64,000 bases of DNA, taken from NCBI GenBank assembly GCA_022796015.1, contig JAAWHU010000005.1:1-64000 (forward strand). Reading direction: 5' to 3'. The first letter of the stretch is position 1, and every line of letters begins with the position of its first letter. A program made the translations under genes and the position numbers. This DNA is from Hungatella sp. GTDB taxonomy: Bacteria > Bacillota > Clostridia > Lachnospirales > Lachnospiraceae. The notes under the pieces were generated by a model. It did no database searches. It was not told where the DNA came from and saw only the letters and a program-made list of their open reading frames with translations. Below, piece by piece: positions 46,213 through 54,632 of this stretch.

Positions 46213-46785
46213 ATGTTGTGTGAGAGATGTAAGATCCGCGAGGCGAATATCCAATATACGGAAGTAATTAACGGAGTGAGAACAGAACATAACTTTTGCG
46301 CCCAGTGCGCCAAAGAGATGGATTTTGGACAGTATTCGGCTATTTTTGATGGAGAGTTTCCCTTAGCACAGCTTTTGTCAGGGCTTTTAGGCGGTGAGAT
46401 ACCGGTTCAGAAAAAGGACAGGATGAAGCAGGTCACATGCCCCACCTGCGGCACCACCTATGAGGAATTTGTGAATAACAGCTGTTTTGGATGTGCCGAC
46501 TGCTACGGCGTCTTTGATCTGCTGATTCATGACAATATTAAGCAGCTTCAGGGCAATGACTGTCATAAGGGTAAGCGTCCCCGATACCAGAGCGCTACCC
46601 AAGGGGAGGATATCCCGGGGGAGGCCATGGCGGGTACAGAGGACAGTGAGGCTACGGCGGATGAGCTGATTCGTATCTGGAATCAGAAGCTGAAGGAGGC
46701 CTTGAGGATGGAGGAGTATGAGACGGCTGCAGTATGCAGAGATAAGCTCCGGGAGCTGAAAGAAGGGAAGGGGACAGATGCTTAA
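46213..46785 (+). CDS. mcsA: McsA-like zinc-finger activator with UvrB/C motif
   Basis: 190 residues. Two pairs of cysteine motifs form zinc fingers: CERCKIREAN with CAQCAKEM at the start, and CPTCGTTYEE with CFGCADCYG near 75-105. The C-terminal UvrB/UvrC motif helix (EYETAAVCRDKLRELKE) is present. In Bacillus, McsA activates the arginine kinase McsB and helps deliver clients to ClpC. GGAGGAG precedes the ATG. Its 3' end overlaps the mcsB gene by eight bases. Confidence 0.9.
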   Translation: MLCERCKIREANIQYTEVINGVRTEHNFCAQCAKEMDFGQYSAIFDGEFPLAQLLSGLLGGEIPVQKKDRMKQVTCPTCGTTYEEFVNNSCFGCADCYGVFDLLIHDNIKQLQGNDCHKGKRPRYQSATQGEDIPGEAMAGTEDSEATADELIRIWNQKLKEALRMEEYETAAVCRDKLRELKEGKGTDA

Positions 46786-47812
46786 GTGGTTTGAACAGGT
46801 GGAACAGGACAGCAGCAATATTGTGTGCAGCAAAGTGCGCCTGGCCCGCAACTGGGCGGAATATGTATTTCCCTCCAGGCTTTCGGATGAGGAGAGCAGG
46901 GAGATGCTGGCCCGGATTAACGAGGGGCTGGAGGAACTGGGCGAACTGAACAGCCGGGATTATGAGGCGGCCTATTTAAATGAACTGAGTGAACTGGACC
47001 GCCGTGCTTTAAAGGAGAGGAGAATTCTCAATTCTTCTATTTTGGCCCGGAAGGCGCCTATGTCCATTCTGATTACAAAGGAGGAGGACATCAGCCTGGT
47101 GCTAAACGGCACTGACCATATTCGGATTCAGGTACTGTCTCCAGGACTGCATCTGACAGAGGCCCTAAAGACTGCCGATGAGGTGGATGATTATGTCAAT
47201 GCCAGGTTTGCCTATGCATTTGATGAAAAATACGGATATCTTACCTCCTTTCCCACCAATGTAGGGACGGGAATGAGGGCTACGGCTATTGTCCATCTGC
47301 CCAGCCTCTCTATGGGAAAGAAATTTCCGGCTATGCTCAACGATATGGGCAGGTTCGGAGTCTGTATCCGGGGAGTGTACGGGGAAGGAAGGGAGAACTA
47401 CGGAGCTCTTTTCGAGGTGTCCAACCAGAAGACTATGGGAAGGACAGAGAAGGAGCTGGCGGATCTGGTGAGCAAGGTGGCCCAGCAGCTGGGAGATCAG
47501 GAGAACCAGGTTCGTCAGATGAGCCTGAAGGGGCATCGTCTTGAGCGGGAGGATGAGGTCTATAAGTCATACGGAGTCCTTAGATATGCCAGGCGTCTTA
47601 CTATGAAGGATGCCATGACATTTTTATCCCAGCTTATGTCGGGAATCTCCGATGGGCTTATTAAGCCCAAGGATCCCTGCCCCGTATTCCGGCTCATGCT
47701 GGGGATCCAGACGGCAAATCTCCAGAAGCTGTCTGAGAAGCCCCTAGGGAAAGAGGAGCTGGATATGGCCAGAGCGGCTTACTTAAGGAGCGAGCTTCCG
47801 GAGCTTTTATAA
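46778..47812 (+). CDS. mcsB: McsB-like protein arginine kinase with altered active site
   Basis: 344 residues, full length for McsB. The nucleotide-binding motif is present as SKVRLARNW near residue 20, and later glycine-rich loops FPTNVGTGMRAT and RGVYGEGRENYG are recognisable. Two catalytic landmarks are changed: NEEDH of B. subtilis McsB reads NGTDH (residues 110-114), losing both glutamates, and the conserved Cys of SCPTN is Phe158. In phosphagen and arginine kinases these positions are catalytic. It may be inactive or work differently, perhaps as an adaptor. Gene order and overlap with mcsA still place it in the ClpC system. Confidence 0.88.
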   Translation: MLKWFEQVEQDSSNIVCSKVRLARNWAEYVFPSRLSDEESREMLARINEGLEELGELNSRDYEAAYLNELSELDRRALKERRILNSSILARKAPMSILITKEEDISLVLNGTDHIRIQVLSPGLHLTEALKTADEVDDYVNARFAYAFDEKYGYLTSFPTNVGTGMRATAIVHLPSLSMGKKFPAMLNDMGRFGVCIRGVYGEGRENYGALFEVSNQKTMGRTEKELADLVSKVAQQLGDQENQVRQMSLKGHRLEREDEVYKSYGVLRYARRLTMKDAMTFLSQLMSGISDGLIKPKDPCPVFRLMLGIQTANLQKLSEKPLGKEELDMARAAYLRSELPELL

Positions 47813-47836
47813 GGATAGAGAACCAGGAGGAATATT

Positions 47837-50293
47837 ATGATTGATCGTTTTACTGCAAAAGCCAAGGAGGCTATCGGATTGGCGGTAGATGCGGCGGAAA
47901 GTCTGGGCCATACCTATGTGGGGACAGAACATCTGCTCATCGGCCTTTTGCAAGAAGGGACCGGGGTTGCAGCCCGGGTTCTGGATGAGTGCGGGGTGAA
48001 GGTGGAGAAGGTGATTGAGCTGGTAAGCCAGCTGATCACCCCCAATCAGGCTGTGCGCACGGTGGAGCAGAGTACCTATACCCCCAGTGCCAGAAAGGTG
48101 ATTGAGAACAGCTACAGGGAGGCAGTGAGATTTAAGGCTCCCCTGATTGGAACGGAACATCTGCTTATTGCCATAATCCGGGAGAATGACTGTGTGGCCT
48201 CCCGGCTGCTGAACACCATGGGAATCAGCATTCAGCGCCTTTATATAGACATTCTCTCCGCTATGGGGGAGGACGTGCCGACAGGAAGGGAAGAGCTTCA
48301 TTCCTCAAGGAACGTAAAAGGAAGGGGAACCACCAATACTCTTGACAAGTACAGCAGAGATCTGACGGCCCTGGCAAGAGAAGGGAAGCTGGATCCGGTA
48401 ATCGGAAGAGAGAAGGAGATTCAGAGGGTGATTCAGATCTTAAGCCGAAGGACCAAGAACAATCCCTGCCTCATCGGAGAGCCGGGAGTGGGCAAGACTG
48501 CGGTGGTGGAAGGGCTGGCCCAGATGATCGCCGCGGGGGATGTGCCGGAGACCATATGCGACAAGAGAGTTATGACCCTGGATCTGTCGGGTATGGTGGC
48601 AGGTTCTAAGTACCGCGGCGAGTTTGAGGAGCGGATCAAGCGTGTTCTGGCGGAGGTTATGGAGGATGGGGAGGTTCTCTTATTTATTGATGAGATTCAC
48701 ACCATCATCGGCGCGGGAGGAGCGGAAGGCGCCATCGATGCTTCCAATATCCTAAAGCCTTCTCTGGCCAGAGGTGAATTACAGCTTATCGGCGCCACCA
48801 CCATAGAGGAATACCGCAAATACATCGAAAAGGACTCGGCTCTGGAAAGACGTTTTCAGCCGGTAACCGTGGAGGAGCCCTCAGAGGACGAGACCTATGA
48901 GATCTTAAAGGGCCTGCGGGGACGGTACGAGGAACACCATAAAGTACAGATCACAGATGATGCCATTAAGGCGGCGGTAAAGCTGTCCGCCCGCTATATT
49001 AATGACAGGTTTCTGCCGGATAAAGCCATTGACCTTATTGACGAGGCTTCTTCCAAGCTGCGGTTAACCAGCTTCGTGGAGCCGGTTCAGATCAAGGAGC
49101 TGGAACAGGAGATTGCCGCGCTGGAGAAGCAGAAGGAAGGGGCTATCAAGGCGGAGGCCTATGAGAAAGCCGGGGAAATCAAGAGAAAGCAGCAGAAGAA
49201 GCGGGAAAAGATCGAGAAGATTCGGGACAAATGGCAGAAAGAAAAGACCAGCCGCAGGCTGATAGTAGGAGATAACGAGATCGCAGACGTGGTATCGGGC
49301 TGGACAAAGATCCCTGTGAAAAAGCTTGAGGAGGAGGAGTCGGAACGCTTAAAGAAGCTGGAATCCATTCTCCACGAGAGAGTCGTGGGACAGGAGGAGG
49401 CGGTTACCGCCGTGGCAAAGGCAATCCGCCGCGGCAGAGTAGGTTTAAAGGATCCCAAGCGTCCCATTGGTTCCTTCCTGTTTTTAGGCCCTACAGGAGT
49501 TGGCAAGACGGAGCTGTGCAAGGCCCTGGCAGAGGCCATGTTCGGAACGGAGAACGCCCTGATTCGAGTGGATATGTCAGAGTATATGGAAAAGCACAGT
49601 GTATCCAAGATGATCGGTTCCCCTCCGGGATACGTGGGATACGATGAAGGCGGCCAGCTCAGCGAAAAGGTCCGCAGGAATCCATATTCCGTCATTCTCT
49701 TCGACGAGATCGAGAAGGCCCATCCGGACGTATTCAACATCCTTCTCCAGGTCTTAGACGACGGCCACATCACCGACGCCCAGGGGAGAAAGATTAATTT
49801 TAAGAACACCATACTCATCATGACATCCAACGCCGGCGCCGAGAACATCATCTCCCCCAAGCGTTTAGGGTTCACCTCCAGAGACGACGAGAAAGAGAAC
49901 TACAAATTCATGAAGGACCGGGTCATGGAGGAGGTAAAGAGAATCTTCAAACCCGAGTTCATCAACAGGATTGACGAGGTCATGGTATTCCATCCCCTCA
50001 ACAAAGACAACATGAAAGAGATCATCACCATTATGCTGAAGACCATCAACAAACGTACCAACCAGCAGATGGGAATCTCCATCCACGTAACCGAAGAAGG
50101 CCAGGAATACCTGATCGAAAAAGGCTACGACCCCAAATACGGCGCCCGCCCCCTGCGGAGAACCATACAAAATCTCCTGGAAGACCGCCTGGCCGAACAA
50201 ATCCTAGACGGAGCCGTAAAAGAAGGCGACAAAGTAGAAGTAGCCAAAGGCGACCAAGGCCTTCTCTTCGCCCCCACCCCCAGAGAAATATAA
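47837..50293 (+). CDS. clpC: ATP-dependent Clp protease ATPase subunit ClpC
   Basis: 818 residues. The N-terminal repeat domain has two GTEHLLI motifs (near residues 32 and 105), whose glutamates recognise phospho-arginine in B. subtilis ClpC. Two AAA+ modules follow: Walker [14 protein letters not shown] with [15 protein letters not shown], and [14 protein letters not shown] with [15 protein letters not shown] middle domain ([20 protein letters not shown]) and a UVR-like linker lie between. It unfolds proteins for ClpP, which is not encoded here. AGGAGG precedes ATG 47837. The last 150 codons change to C/A-ending codons. A strong terminator follows. Confidence 0.96.
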   Translation: MIDRFTAKAKEAIGLAVDAAESLGHTYVGTEHLLIGLLQEGTGVAARVLDECGVKVEKVIELVSQLITPNQAVRTVEQSTYTPSARKVIENSYREAVRFKAPLIGTEHLLIAIIRENDCVASRLLNTMGISIQRLYIDILSAMGEDVPTGREELHSSRNVKGRGTTNTLDKYSRDLTALAREGKLDPVIGREKEIQRVIQILSRRTKNNPCLIGEPGVGKTAVVEGLAQMIAAGDVPETICDKRVMTLDLSGMVAGSKYRGEFEERIKRVLAEVMEDGEVLLFIDEIHTIIGAGGAEGAIDASNILKPSLARGELQLIGATTIEEYRKYIEKDSALERRFQPVTVEEPSEDETYEILKGLRGRYEEHHKVQITDDAIKAAVKLSARYINDRFLPDKAIDLIDEASSKLRLTSFVEPVQIKELEQEIAALEKQKEGAIKAEAYEKAGEIKRKQQKKREKIEKIRDKWQKEKTSRRLIVGDNEIADVVSGWTKIPVKKLEEEESERLKKLESILHERVVGQEEAVTAVAKAIRRGRVGLKDPKRPIGSFLFLGPTGVGKTELCKALAEAMFGTENALIRVDMSEYMEKHSVSKMIGSPPGYVGYDEGGQLSEKVRRNPYSVILFDEIEKAHPDVFNILLQVLDDGHITDAQGRKINFKNTILIMTSNAGAENIISPKRLGFTSRDDEKENYKFMKDRVMEEVKRIFKPEFINRIDEVMVFHPLNKDNMKEIITIMLKTINKRTNQQMGISIHVTEEGQEYLIEKGYDPKYGARPLRRTIQNLLEDRLAEQILDGAVKEGDKVEVAKGDQGLLFAPTPREI

Positions 50294-50366
50294 ACGTATC
50301 ATCATCTAGTACTAGTTATTTTACAAATATGGGTGTATAATGTTCACGTAAGCAATGAGCAGTGCG

Positions 50367-50429
50367 AAAAAAGGCAGGCAGGAAGCAGCGCTGTGCTTGC
50401 ACATAAGCAGCTTCCTGCCTGCCTTTTTT
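50367..50429 (+). terminator. Very strong intrinsic terminator after clpC
   Basis: A perfect 20-base stem (AAAAAAGGCAGGCAGGAAGC with its complement) encloses a 23-base loop and ends in six T. The A run also gives a terminator for the opposite strand. Confidence 0.92.
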
Positions 50430-50640
50430 CATAGGGCGAATGCCCGTGAGCGAGATGGAGCGAAGCGGAATCGAGCGTGCACTGCGGACTCAGCCCAAGT
50501 TCGCCTTCACGCGAAGGCGAAGCCGAGCCCGTCCCCATAAAGGCCAAGGCAAAGCCAGCCCTCCGCCCCTTACGCGGAGCCCCAAGCCAGCCCTCCGCCC
50601 CCCCTCTTCATCCCGCCCCCCCAATTCACCAAAAAACCAC
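50430..50640. repeat. C-rich non-coding region with palindrome and direct repeat
   Basis: TTCGCCTTC-ACGC-GAAGGCGAA (50500-50521) is a perfect hairpin. An 18-base direct repeat, AAGCCAGCCCTCCGCCCC, occurs at 50552 and 50584. GAGCGA occurs three times at 50438-50482. The stretch is unusually C-rich on the plus strand. Short open frames cross it, but none has a ribosome binding site. It may be a dispersed repetitive element. Confidence 0.5.
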
Positions 50641-50655
50641 CAGGAGGAGAAAACC

Positions 50656-51069
50656 ATGCCGGTCATCGAAGAATTAATCCGTTCCGAAGCCGACGGGACC
50701 ATTAGTTTCGGCAACTACAAATTACCCAAGAAATCCAAATTAGAAAACTTTGAGCATAGAGGAGATTTATACAAGATAAAGACCTTCTCCGAGATCACCA
50801 AGCTAGAGCGCAACGGCATGTTCGTATACGAGTCCGTTCCAGGAACCGCCGTAACCCAATTCAACGCAGAAGACTGGGGCGTAGAATTCCAGGTAGAAGG
50901 CAGCCAGGACGTGCAGATCACCGTCCAGCTGGAAGACGACACAGAATACGCAGTCAATGTAGACGGCATAGCCGTAGGCGGCATGACCACCAACATGAGC
51001 GGAAAGCTGAATGTCAGCGTAGAACTAAGCGAAGGCAGACAGGCCCAAATCCGCATCACAAAAAGGTAG
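50656..51069 (+). CDS. Conserved small beta-rich protein of unknown function
   Basis: 137 residues from ATG 50656, which follows AGGAGGAGAAAACC; the frame is open upstream through the repeat region but without a start signal. Similar proteins in clostridia are often labelled endosialidase, but no catalytic residues support that. It begins VIEELIRSEADGTISFGNY, contains GDLYKIKTFSEITKLERN and FVYESVPGTAV, and ends in beta strands (GKLNVSVELSEGRQAQIRI). No signal peptide is present. Codons end mostly in C or A, unlike most of the window. It is flanked by two terminators and so likely forms a unit of its own. Confidence 0.8.
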   Translation: MPVIEELIRSEADGTISFGNYKLPKKSKLENFEHRGDLYKIKTFSEITKLERNGMFVYESVPGTAVTQFNAEDWGVEFQVEGSQDVQITVQLEDDTEYAVNVDGIAVGGMTTNMSGKLNVSVELSEGRQAQIRITKR

Positions 51070-51077
51070 AACATAAG

Positions 51078-51103
51078 AAGGGACCGGCCCGCCGGTCCCT
51101 TTC
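51078..51103 (+). terminator. Intrinsic terminator after the small beta-rich protein gene
   Basis: AAGGGACCGG-CCCG-CCGGTCCCTT with a short T run (TTTCT). The stem is perfect, 10 bases. Confidence 0.8.
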
Positions 51104-51159
51104 TCACCCCAGGCCCTTATGACAAAGGCCGCATATTCTGTATAATCACGGAGGAACCA

Positions 51160-52527
51160 ATGGCAAAACCAAAGACAACCGTATTTTTCTGTAAAGAATG
51201 CGGATATGAATCCGCCAAATGGTCAGGCCAGTGTCCTGCCTGCAAAGAATGGAACACCATGGTAGAAGAGCCTAAGCTTTCCAAACAGCCTGTCACATCC
51301 TCGTCCCGCCGTTCCCCACTCCCAAAGTCCCAGCCCTCCCTGTTATCGGATATCTCTGTAGAGGAGAAAGACCGGGTAACCACCGGATATAAAGAGCTGG
51401 ATCAGGTCTTAGGCGGCGGCGTAGTGTCCGGTTCCCTGATTCTGGTAGGAGGCGACCCGGGCATCGGCAAATCCACCCTTCTCCTCCAGGTATGCAAAAA
51501 CCTGGCAGCCATCGGACAGAAGGTCTTATACATCTCGGGGGAGGAATCTTTAAAGCAGATAAAACTTCGGGCCAACCGCATCGGCGAGATCACAGGAACC
51601 CTAAAATTCCTGTGTGAGACCAGCTTAGACCACATTCAGGAGGTTATAAATCAGGAAAAGCCTCACATTGTCATTATTGACTCCATACAGACCATGTACC
51701 GGGAGGAAGTGGCGTCGGCTCCCGGAAGCGTGAGCCAGGTAAGAGAATCCACGAATTTGCTGATGCAGATTGCAAAAGGAGAAGGAATCACCATTTTTAT
51801 AGTGGGACACGTAACCAAAGAAGGAGTGGTGGCCGGTCCAAGGGTTTTGGAGCATATGGTGGACACGGTCCTTTACTTTGAAGGAGACCGTCATGCTTCC
51901 TACCGGATTCTCAGGGGCGTAAAGAACCGCTTCGGCTCCACCAACGAGATCGGCGTCTTTGAGATGCGGGAACAGGGCCTGGCGGAGGTGGAGAACCCAT
52001 CGGAATTTATGCTGAACGGAAGACCCCAGGGAGCCTCCGGCGCCGTAGTGGCATGCGCCATGGAAGGAACCAGGCCCATACTTTTGGAAGTCCAGGCTCT
52101 GGTAACCCAGTCCAACCTTGGGATTCCCAGGAGGACGGCAGCCGGGACAGACCACAACAGGGTAAATCTTCTCATGGCGGTGCTGGAAAAAAGGTGCCGC
52201 TACGAGATGTCACGCTACGATGCCTATGTGAACATAGCCGGCGGAATGAAGATGAATGAACCCGCGTTAGACTTAGGAATCATCATGGCCTTAGTTTCCA
52301 GCTTAAAGGACCGGCCTGTGGACGAAAAGACCATTGTATTCGGAGAGGTGGGACTGTCCGGCGAGGTGAGAGCCGTGTCCATGGCAGACCAGAGAGTGAA
52401 TGAGGCTGTAAAGCTTGGCTTTGAGGCATGCATCCTGCCTCAGGTCTGTCTGGACAAGATGAAGAAGACCGACAGAATCCGCCTCATAGGAGTAAGCAAT
52501 GTGCGGGAGGCCATAGGGTTATTATAA
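51160..52527 (+). CDS. radA: DNA repair protein RadA
   Basis: 455 residues, normal length. The N-terminal zinc finger is CKECGYESAKWSGQCPACKE; the RecA-like ATPase follows with Walker A GGDPGIGKSTLLLQ near residue 100. The RadA-specific motif KNRFGSTNEIG lies near 255, and the C-terminal Lon-like domain starts around 290. RadA is a branch-migrating DNA helicase that aids recombination and repair. An ATCACGGAGGA site precedes ATG 51160. It is transcribed alone or with read-through from the gene before it. Confidence 0.96.
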   Translation: MAKPKTTVFFCKECGYESAKWSGQCPACKEWNTMVEEPKLSKQPVTSSSRRSPLPKSQPSLLSDISVEEKDRVTTGYKELDQVLGGGVVSGSLILVGGDPGIGKSTLLLQVCKNLAAIGQKVLYISGEESLKQIKLRANRIGEITGTLKFLCETSLDHIQEVINQEKPHIVIIDSIQTMYREEVASAPGSVSQVRESTNLLMQIAKGEGITIFIVGHVTKEGVVAGPRVLEHMVDTVLYFEGDRHASYRILRGVKNRFGSTNEIGVFEMREQGLAEVENPSEFMLNGRPQGASGAVVACAMEGTRPILLEVQALVTQSNLGIPRRTAAGTDHNRVNLLMAVLEKRCRYEMSRYDAYVNIAGGMKMNEPALDLGIIMALVSSLKDRPVDEKTIVFGEVGLSGEVRAVSMADQRVNEAVKLGFEACILPQVCLDKMKKTDRIRLIGVSNVREAIGLL

Positions 52528-52555
52528 AAGGTCCAATTAAAATTTCCAGAAGATA

Positions 52556-52584
52556 TTGACATATATAGATTGCCGATATATAAT
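52556..52584 (+). promoter_or_regulatory. Consensus promoter of the PadR/FtsW-like pair
   Basis: TTGACA, 17 bases, TATAAT: a perfect sigma-A consensus. ATATATAGAT and GATATATAAT flank its spacer, resembling the half-sites of the palindrome at 52641. Confidence 0.8.
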
Positions 52585-52640
52585 GAATTTGTGACGTGAG
52601 AGTCTCCTGTTCCTCCAGGGGCGGGAGATTCTTTATACAC

Positions 52641-52665
52641 TAATATATAGATTATCTATATATTA
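52641..52665. promoter_or_regulatory. Perfect 11-3-11 palindrome, probable PadR operator
   Basis: TAATATATAGA-TTA-TCTATATATTA lies between the promoter and the PadR gene start, with related half-sites in the promoter itself. A weak hairpin with the GGGAGATTC arm lies between promoter and palindrome. Confidence 0.65.
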
Positions 52666-52697
52666 TAACCGCGAAACAGGAAAGGAGGAGATTTTAG

Positions 52698-53084
52698 TTG
52701 GCATCTGACAAGAATCAGCTTTCAGGCAACACGGCCATGCTGCTTTTGCAGCTTCTTTCAGAAAAAGACATGTATGGTTATGAGATGATCGAAACCCTGG
52801 AGCAAAGGTCCAACCATATATTTGCACTGAAGGCCGGAACTCTTTATCCCCTTCTCCATGGCCTTGAGGCCAGGAAGCATCTGATATCCTATGAGAAGGA
52901 GGAGAGAGGCAAGATCCGCAGGTACTACCGGATAACAGGGGAGGGCAGAAAAGAGCTGCAGCAGAGGAAGAAGGAGTGGGAGGCCTACCAGAAGGCGGTT
53001 TCCCAGGTGATTACCGGGTGTATGGAGGGATGGGCCGATGGCCTATGGTGCTCCATGGGAGGGGAAGTCTATGGAAATGGATGA
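52698..53084 (+). CDS. PadR-family transcriptional regulator
   Basis: 128 residues from TTG 52698, preceded by AAAGGAGGAG. The winged helix is typical: LQLLSEKDMYGYEMIETLEQ, then AGTLYPLLHGLE and GKIRRYYRITGEGRKEL. Its target is very likely its own promoter, since two palindromic sites surround it. The gene overlaps the FtsW/RodA-like gene by 14 bases. PadR regulators of this type commonly sit next to membrane proteins with a 'permease prefix' domain, as here. Confidence 0.9.
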   Translation: MASDKNQLSGNTAMLLLQLLSEKDMYGYEMIETLEQRSNHIFALKAGTLYPLLHGLEARKHLISYEKEERGKIRRYYRITGEGRKELQQRKKEWEAYQKAVSQVITGCMEGWADGLWCSMGGEVYGNG

Positions 53085-54483
53085 ATTTTTGGAGGTCCTG
53101 TCAGGCCAGATACGCAGTGAGAAAGCAAGAGGCATGGTGAGAAAAGAGATGGAAGACCATATTAGGGATCAGGCGGAGGCCTATGAGGAATCGGGGATGC
53201 CCCGGGAAAGTGCCTTAAAAGAGGCGGTTCATCAGATGGGGGATCCGGTGGCGGCAGGAGTGGAGCTGGATCGGATCCACAGGCCGAGGATGGACTGGAG
53301 TATTTTTACATGGATTGTCTTGTTCAGCATTCTGGGCCTGGCGCTCCAGTATATCTGCTTTTACGGTCAAGCCGGTTTGGGAGGCCCCTTGGGGAGAGCC
53401 CAGGGAGGTTCTATGGAAAACTTTGTCAGGCAGTGCAGCTACACGGTTATAGGCCTGGGGGTCATGGCGGCAGTGTGCCTGGCAGATTACAGCGTCATAG
53501 GCAGATATCCCCGTATTCTGGGGGCCGTCTTTTTGGGGAGCATATGGATCATCTGCGAACTGGGATTTCTGATTCAGGTAAACGGCGCCTACCCTTACCT
53601 GAGATGCGTCACCTACCTGTTTGTTCCCCTTTACGGAGGAATTTTATACAAAACCAGGGGAAAAGGATACCAGGGAATCGCCGAAGGGCTGGTGTGGATA
53701 GGGCTGCTGTATCTGGTGGGGGCAGGGAGCATCGGCGGAGGCATGGGAGTGGTAATCAATGCGGTTTTGCCCTGCCTGCTTATGCTGTTTATGGCAGTGC
53801 GGAAAAGATGGTTTGCTCTCTCAAGAGGCTCCGGCCTGGCCGCTCTGCTGGTTATGATGGGAGCCTGGGGGCTTTTCTTTGTAAAAAACCTTCGGAGTTA
53901 CCAGGTTATGAGGATCCAGGCATGGCTTCGGCCGGAGGCCTTTGGAGAGACGGCCGGATATCACATGACTCACCTTAGAGACATTGTGTCCAGTCTTTCT
54001 CTCAACAGGAGCTGCTACGGCATTCTGGAGCAAAGGGGGCTTATGGATTTTCTGGAGAGCTTGGGCGTGAACAGTGAATTTATGATTCTTCAGACAGCAG
54101 TGAGCCTGGGTCTGATGAAGGCTGTCTTTCTCTGCGTTCTCTTTGCCGTGTTCTTTTTCCAGCTGTTTTTAAGAACCGCCAGGCAGAAGAATCAGCTGGG
54201 ACAGATGACAGGCCTTGGCTGTACCATGGTGTTGGCAGCAGAGACATTGCGCAATATAATGGGGAACTTCGGAATAGGAATTGGATTCACAGGAGGCGTG
54301 CCCTTTTTGTCTTACGGCAAATGGCATACATTGGCAGTGTATGTGCTCCTTGGCATTCTTTTAAGCATTTACCGCCATGAGAATCTTATGTGGGAAGAGC
54401 CGGTGGAAAGGAAGGAGGGAGTTCTTTTTCAAGTCGGATCCTATGTGATAAAAATAGAAAAAAGGCTAAAATCTTCTGTCTGA
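53071..54483 (+). CDS. FtsW/RodA/SpoVE-like membrane protein with permease-prefix domain
   Basis: 470 residues from ATG 53071 (GGGAGGGG upstream). Residues 1-75 form a cytoplasmic helical prefix (ARGMVRKEMEDHIRDQAEAY, then MGDPVAAGVELDRIH) as found in PadR-controlled permeases. About ten membrane helices follow. The SEDS signature survives only partly as TGGVPFLSYGKWH near residue 411, where FtsW/RodA have LPFxSYGGS. The region matching the SEDS catalytic aspartate (usually TDFIF) reads NSEFMI, with Glu in that place. It may be a divergent glycan polymerase or a non-catalytic relative. No partner PBP is encoded nearby. A tRNA terminator on the other strand overlaps its last codons. Confidence 0.78.
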   Translation: MEMDEFLEVLSGQIRSEKARGMVRKEMEDHIRDQAEAYEESGMPRESALKEAVHQMGDPVAAGVELDRIHRPRMDWSIFTWIVLFSILGLALQYICFYGQAGLGGPLGRAQGGSMENFVRQCSYTVIGLGVMAAVCLADYSVIGRYPRILGAVFLGSIWIICELGFLIQVNGAYPYLRCVTYLFVPLYGGILYKTRGKGYQGIAEGLVWIGLLYLVGAGSIGGGMGVVINAVLPCLLMLFMAVRKRWFALSRGSGLAALLVMMGAWGLFFVKNLRSYQVMRIQAWLRPEAFGETAGYHMTHLRDIVSSLSLNRSCYGILEQRGLMDFLESLGVNSEFMILQTAVSLGLMKAVFLCVLFAVFFFQLFLRTARQKNQLGQMTGLGCTMVLAAETLRNIMGNFGIGIGFTGGVPFLSYGKWHTLAVYVLLGILLSIYRHENLMWEEPVERKEGVLFQVGSYVIKIEKRLKSSV

Positions 54484-54494
54484 AGACTTTAGCC
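54458..54494 (-). terminator. Intrinsic terminator of tRNA-Trp
   Basis: On the minus strand GGCTAAAGTCTTC-AGACA-GAAGATTTTAGCC is followed by six T. It lies inside the end of the FtsW-like gene. Confidence 0.85.
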
Positions 54495-54501
54495 TGTCAA
54501 G

Positions 54502-54572
54502 CAGGGGAAGAGGGGCTCGAACCCCCATCTACGGTTTTGGAGACCGCTGCTCTACCATTGAACTATTCCCCT
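54502..54572 (-). tRNA. tRNA-Trp (anticodon CCA)
   Basis: 71 bases on the minus strand. The acceptor stem AGGGGAA pairs with TTCCCCT; the D stem is GTTC/GAGC; the anticodon stem is GCGGT/ACCGT around the loop CTCCAAA, giving CCA. The T arm is GGGGG-TTCGAGC-CCCTC with one G-U pair. G73 is the expected discriminator for Trp. The 3' CCA is not encoded. It has its own promoter and terminator. Confidence 0.96.
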
Positions 54573-54577
54573 TTGTA

Positions 54578-54606
54578 TTGGACATGTTCCACACGCAAAA
54601 TATAAT
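54578..54606 (+). promoter_or_regulatory. Promoter of the 5-formyl-THF cyclo-ligase gene
   Basis: TTGGAC, 17 bases, TATAAT. It overlaps, in the opposite direction, the tRNA-Trp promoter. Confidence 0.5.
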
Positions 54607-54632
54607 ATATCACAGGAGTTTGGGAATGTCAA
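54604..54632 (-). promoter_or_regulatory. Promoter of tRNA-Trp
   Basis: On the minus strand TTGACA, 17 bases, TATATT. Its -35 lies on the start codon region of the cyclo-ligase gene. Confidence 0.65.

Noticed and set aside
50355..50540. Small open frames after clpC
   Set aside because: They run through a 20-base-stem terminator and repeat-rich DNA, with no ribosome binding site.
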